A DNA stretch of 64,000 bases from assembly GCF_016545825.1 (NCBI RefSeq), contig NC_052621.1, positions 17,348,910 to 17,412,909 of the forward strand. Direction: 5' to 3'. Every line of letters starts with the position of its first letter. Position 1 is the first letter of the stretch. This DNA is from Eucalyptus grandis. Taxonomy: Eukaryota > Streptophyta > Magnoliopsida > Myrtales > Myrtaceae. Below, one piece after another: positions 58,681 through 64,000 of this stretch. A model generated the notes under the pieces. It ran no database searches. It saw only the letters and a program-made list of their open reading frames with translations, and had not been told where the DNA came from. The position numbers and the translations under genes were made by a program.

Positions 58681-60460
58681 TAATCAAATAGTAAACACTT
58701 TATTGTGTGCAAGTTTAATAAAATGTGTAAAAAAAATAAAATGTTTTACTCCATATTTCATCAATAAATTTTGCTCCCTCCCTCCCAACCTAATCCTGGA
58801 TCCGTTATTGCCACAGCCCAACGCTACAACCGGCTGTGCCCACTTTAGACATTCCATTTGTTCACGCATTATCTCATTCATAGCTGGTAAAAACATCAGT
58901 ACCTTGCTGAGACTTCTGGTTAAGCGTTCAAGTGTTGCTGGTAAAACATCAAAGACCACTGATTTACCATGACAATCAAATCTTTCTCGATATCTTTAGC
59001 ATACTCTTTACCAAGTAATATTTTACATGTATTCTCCAATTGTCTAGTCCTTCCAAAACACTATATACCAAAAAAAAAAAAAAAAAAGGCAAGTGATGTT
59101 CATGTTTCTCCCTTACCTCCATTTAAATTTCGACATCCCTCATCGTTAATCTTTGACAGGACGAAAAAGTGCATTTGCAGAAGGTCCACTTAGGAAGAAA
59201 AAAATGTCACATGTGGTCACACGATTCAAAAGTATATGACCTCCTCGTCCTGGCATCAAAAGTCAAACTAATTAGCTGACTCCTTTACCCTGGTCTCTAG
59301 GTTGATATTGCCAAGATTAAGGTCAATAGACTTCGCCAAAGAAATTATCCATCAGACAAAAATAATAATCGAAAGGAAATGAGTGGAAGAAGAAATTATC
59401 TGACGCATCTCCTATGGTTTGTTGAAATTATGATCTCCATGCAGGGCCAACATGGAAAATTGTTGGCTGAGAACCCTGGTTTTGCTTTTAAAAGATGTAT
59501 TATCCAGGATTCAGAAATATCTAAAGTGGTGGTGGGATATGCACTAATAGCCCAAAAGTAGCAATTGAGCGGTGGGGGTCCTTTAAGATTAGAAAGTCGA
59601 TGCTATTTGATTTTGTGTGACCAGGCCTCCCAACACTAATTCCTGCACACACCTTTATGAACCAATTTTATATTTGGAGATCTTCACAATTCAAAAGAGA
59701 AAACGAATCAATGAGTTGTAGACCATGTAAGTCTCAATGTTATATTGTTAATTTCAAGTTCTCTAGATGAACCACCCAATTTTCGATGAGTTAACAGAAA
59801 AAATATATATCTTTAGAAAGTTGTCTCAGCAAACTTTGAGGTGCTGCAGTTTGAGCGAATGTATCACTAAATACATAAATTAAGTCATTTCATTATACAG
59901 CTATAGATGTACACCATAGAATTGTACAAGACAGACGCTATATTAAACTACATATCTTAGAATGAAATGTAGATTTAAGATACACAGTTCATAGGAGAAA
60001 AACTCGGGTTACAAAGAAAAGGAATATGTAAAGTGTATATGAAGGTAAAGTTGAGATAGATCGTAGTTTGCTGGCCCACGCGATTTCATTCTTTCCCATG
60101 AAACAAGTCTCACAATAGCAGGATGCAAAAAGTAGATTTTTCTGAAAATAGGCTACGCAATATAATTTATTTCAAATGGCATATTGCGGAGAGCTTTATC
60201 ACTTGACACCAGAATAATCATATTTTCATAATCAATTTTTTCATAACACTGTGGGAAATCGTAAGTCCAATACATTACGGTGAGAGATTGCTATAGTTAG
60301 CTCTAATATGAGCCATTAGCATTTACGTAATTGGGTATATTTCACTCGAAAGATTCATTCGATGAATTGGGAGATATTATGATGTAATAGCTACTTCAAT
60401 CAATTAATCCTAACCTAGTGCATGAAGTTTGGTAGATATCCATATGTCAAGTTGATTTAT
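58681..60460. other. No gene recognised
   Basis: Holds ORF 58684-58959 (minus), 59379-59561 (plus) and an 18-A tract near 59071, none with recognisable protein motifs. A remnant of the copia element with LTR 58142-58680 is possible but not shown. Confidence 0.45.
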
Positions 60461-60464
60461 AATA

Positions 60465-60787
60465 GGGATAAATGCATTGTAAGTCTTATAATTCTTCAAG
60501 AAACTATAATTAAGTCGTAAAACCTTTAAAAAAATGCAATCAAGAATTAAAACTTATCAATTTCTAGAAGTTGTTAATATTTTCCATTTGTTAAGTTGGA
60601 CGGAGTTTCTAAAAGGACTTGACTACACCAATTTGATAAGTTTTGGAAGTTGATTACACTTTTTGAGAATTTTAGAATTCAATTACATTTCCATGACAAA
60701 TTTTAGGATTTGATTGCATTTTTTTTTTAAATTTAGAACTCAATTGCATTTCGTAATAAATTTTAGGACTTTCGGTACACTTATCCA
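60465..60787. mobile_element. Small TIR element with repeated arms (MITE)
   Basis: The left 100 bases (GGGATAAATGCATTG..., 'aaaatgcaatcaagaattaaaacttatcaa') align with the reverse complement of the right side (GGATAAGTGTACC..., 'aaaatgcaatcaaatcctaaaattt'). Within the arms, a unit 'aattgnatttc..aanaattttaggac' recurs about every 40-57 bases. About 320 bases, no ORF. Same architecture as the other subrepeat TIR elements in this window. Confidence 0.6.
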
Positions 60788-60789
60788 TT

Positions 60790-63700
60790 ATTAATATAAG
60801 TATTCTACATGATCGAATTGACACTTATCCACTTTTGTATCTGATTCTTTTGTAGAGAACAGTGGATGACCCTTGAGAGAGTTGAATAGCCACATGAAAA
60901 TATCAAATCCAGGTGAGCCCTAGCACTTGACCTTTAAGTCGCAGGCGGGTCATACATTGATTACTATATCTGCTTAAAAGAAGCAATACTCAAATCTTCC
61001 GAAGCGTCGCCTACATTGCTAGAATCTAGCTAGTACATTTAAATAAATTGAAGTTCATTGCTATTCCACCATTCTGTTCATTCTCACAGCCCTTTTTTTC
61101 TTTATCCTTTTTCTTTGGAGGCCCAAATGATAGAACCTGTTGCCTGTGAATATGTGTTTTATTTACAATATATTTTGTGACTTATTTTGGTTCGGGTTAC
61201 TTATGTTTTCATTGATCTATTTAAGTCAAAAATTATTTTGTCTCACTTCTACATTTCCCGCTTAGTTTAAAGAGAAAATTGTAAATTGGCTAAGAAAATG
61301 AATAAGAAGGTTAATACCCATCTGTGAACTTTCTTAATTGTCCGCACAGTGAAATTCCATAATTGCCCAAATTTGCAACAACTTCATCCTTCTCTCACTT
61401 TCTTTTTCAAAATTTTGAGTAAATGTTAGATTTTACTTAGTGAAAGTGTACAAACGTTATTCGATGTTTGTTTTGTATAAAAAAAAAAATCATATACTGG
61501 TAAAAAAAAAAGATAAAATAATGCTAACTATCTTATTTCTCTATCCAAATTATTATCAACTTATTATGATGTTACATGAGGAATGAAAAATAATTGCGCA
61601 AGTGCTACGTGCATGCCTGAAAACTATCATCCTATTACATTAGAAGGAATTTTTATGATACCATATACTATATTACCAGTTAAGGACATGTAATGGAGGA
61701 ATATGATATAATCGTAGACACGAGTCAACGGTTGATGTAAGTGAATGAATGCTTCAGTTAAGGAATGATAGAAGCCCACTTATGTTATAGTAAGGTGGCA
61801 TTTTCTTGTCTTACCAAAATTACGATTTGAATGTTTGTATTAATAAATCTAAACACAACGACCTAATTCTTATTCATTTTTTTTTTTTATGATTGGGAAT
61901 ATTATTGAACTTGTACTCTATATTAAATTCCTCCCCTTGTGTTTCTTATAGATTGCCCTTGTTTCCCTCGTTGTCTGGTTGTTTGATTGTGAAGTATGCA
62001 ATCCTTGTTGAATCTTATGAATCGCCTGAAAATCAGATACTCCAATTTTGAGGGTCCAAGGATTTTATAGAACGCTTCTAGTGGAAAAATGTGAATAAAA
62101 AACCTCAGCCCAATTTAATTAGGTCAATGAAAATTATAAAAACTGGTAACTTAGCTTTTGCGCTCTATGCATATTTTTTATCCTTAGTAACACCAATAAT
62201 ATCAAATGCGAGTTAAGAGAAGGGATGATACTTATTCAATGGTAATATATGAAGTTTTTCAGAATAAGATCAAAATTAATGGGGCCTGAGATTATCACGA
62301 TGGAGAAAGACACTATTATTATGTTTACTAAGCACTTAAATATTAATAGAATAAAGTGATATCTTAGCATACAATCATTGAATATTATTTACGATACTAA
62401 GTCTAATCAATAAAAATAAATAAAATATAAAATCTCTATCTTATAATAAGTTGCAATTTCAATCTTTTATTTACTTAACAAAGTTTGTTGCAAGTTCAAG
62501 ATAATATAAATTTTTGGTAATACCGAAGCAACATGAGTTATTTATTAAATAAATAAATTTAAACAATTGTATTCTAAATTAGCTATATTCGTTTAAAATT
62601 TTGTGCATTTATCAAGGTAAATTTATTTTTTTGTTTATGCAATTTGTTTAGTGCATTAAATCAAATTATTATAATAAAATCAGTCATGGTTAAATTACAG
62701 ATAACATTATTATTATTTACACATACTATTCTGGTGGAATTTATTCAGTTAATGGTAATGTATATATTAAGAATGGATGTCTTGCTGATAAGATATGATT
62801 TTAGGTTTCCTCTAATTTTTCTATTTTAATTTAATAATTTATATATTTAAATTGTTGTGTAATTGATATAAGTATTAAATATTAAATATCAGTACAAATT
62901 CATTCACATAATAAAATAAGCTACGATACAAACTATATTTAGTAATATGTAAGCAAAATGAGATTTTTAACTAAGATTTATGCGTGTAATGAAATAGGTC
63001 ATACTTGAAATCATGAACCGTATATTTGTTAAATAGGCATATTATTATTTTTAAGTGTGGTTCATTCAATAATGACATATATGATACATTCGCAAATGGG
63101 TAATATTTTAAATTTAATTGCCTTATATTTACCATTTGTTTTTTCTTTTTTTTTGGGGGGGGAATAAGCTATATTGTTGGAAAAATATTATTCATTAATA
63201 TGTTCTTTTTATCTATTTTTTTTCCAGTTTAAGGTCAAACACGAGATATAGATTAAAAAAAAAGAAGAGAAAAGTTGTATTACGAAAGTTAAATCTCATG
63301 AGATTTTCCTCAATCATTTTATTGAAATATCAAATGAAACTCTAAATTTAAACTAATATATCTATTGAGAACATATGTCTTTAGTTTGTTTTACAATTAA
63401 CCTTACTTGTTCAGCTTTTATTTTTTATTTCAAAATTTTATTTTATTCATGTATTTATTTTCTTGGATAACGAAATTTTGCTGAATATAGATATAATCTA
63501 AACTATATTTACATCATTCAAGAATATAAGCTCTATTAGTATGTATGATAACACTTTGTCTAATGGGTTTTATTTTCAAGCTCAACTCGATGAGATATAA
63601 AGTAGTGATATACTTTGTGTATATCAATTTTCTGAAATTTAGACACAACTAAAATGGAAATTTGAAGAAGACTAATGAATAAGTGGATGATTTTTTGGTC
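60790..63700. other. AT-rich interval, nothing recognised
   Basis: Very AT-rich (62.2-63.6 kb especially), with homopolymer runs and only one short ORF (62644-62829). No RNA gene, TIR pair or coding motif seen. Confidence 0.5.
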
Positions 63701-63727
63701 GAATATGGGCTTCAGACAAAACCATAC

Positions 63728-63826
63728 CACGTGTCATACTACGTGGCATACACAGACGAGATGACGTACCACTTGGCGAGTACAGAAGAATCACACTCTC
63801 AGCTCTGACGTCACCCTTGTATAATA
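63728..63826 (+). promoter_or_regulatory. ACGT-box cluster and TATA, promoter candidate
   Basis: Four ACGT cores lie in 84 bases: CACGTGTC (63728-63735), TACGTGGC (63740-63747), TGACGTA (63762-63768) and the palindrome TGACGTCA (63806-63813). A TATAATA box follows at 63820-63826. G-box/ABRE elements of this kind bind bZIP factors and are typical of ABA- or seed-regulated promoters. The AGCCCAGCCCAG near 63911 resembles site II (TGGGCY) boxes. If the cluster is a promoter, its gene starts right of about 63850, at or beyond the window's edge. Confidence 0.5.
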
Positions 63827-64000
63827 GAATAATGAAAATTGTTATTGATCCGTCTCAATTTGAAAATCCAACAATTGAATTGGTGTATTTCCCCTTCACA
63901 TAAGAAAATAAGCCCAGCCCAGAATTGAAGGTATCCAGTCCCCAGTGAATTGAAGGGGGCCGGGCCATTAGTCTTGAATGGCCCCGCCATTCAAAAAGAT

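Noticed and set aside
58684..58959. 91-codon minus-strand ORF with an ordered-looking N-terminus
   Set aside because: It could be a gag fragment next to the LTR piece at 58142-58680, but no family motif is visible, so no call is made.

Overview
This is a plant nuclear window. It is AT-rich and full of LTR retrotransposons, Mutator-like and hAT-type elements, tandem repeats and decayed coding sequence. Two short intact genes belong to the plant-specific GLUTAMINE DUMPER (GDU) family. The family content fits a dicot; I cannot name the species. Almost all other coding signal comes from transposable elements.

Layout. 1-258 is the 3' end of a LINE. About 2480-4330 is an old plus-strand Ty1/copia relic broken by a small terminal-inverted-repeat (TIR) element. 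A minus-strand GDU gene lies at 5002-5298 in a low-copy stretch. 8783-19297 is a TIR element of roughly 0.9 kb, split by a nearly complete 9.6 kb Ty1/copia element (9186-18829, minus strand) with an extra ORF after pol. 20662-38601 is a Mutator-like (MuDR-type) element with a decayed transposase on the minus strand. Near its opposite TIR it has a decayed GRF zinc-finger ORF on the plus strand. An 11.2 kb LTR retrotransposon (21655-32869, exact TSD) that carries gag but no visible pol sits inside it. 38690-42326 is a second, older copia relic holding a 0.9 kb hAT element with an exact 8-bp TSD. Two plus-strand copia LTRs follow (42327-44260), then another TIR element (44929-45691). A 2.7 kb hAT-like element (45807-48515) has captured an exon of an ABC1-type kinase gene and probably other gene pieces. 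48.5-53.4 kb is quiet. The second GDU gene is at 53469-53804 (minus). 54-64 kb holds a possible 2 kb DNA element, a copia LTR fragment, a MITE and, at the right edge, a dense ACGT-box cluster that looks like a promoter.

How it fits together. The two GDU genes, both on the minus strand and about 48 kb apart, look like paralogues at the two edges of a block enlarged by nested insertions. Intergenic segments at about 8.3-8.6 kb and 49.4-49.6 kb also resemble each other, which supports an old local duplication. Nesting gives relative ages: TIR elements came before the LTR elements inside them, and the copia relic came before its hAT insert.

The most interesting objects are the MuDR-like element with a GRF zinc-finger ORF in convergent layout, the gene-capturing hAT, the third ORF of the copia element, and a recurrent class of TIR elements whose ends are built from short subrepeats. 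All alignments were done by eye; ends and identities are approximate unless a TSD is quoted.
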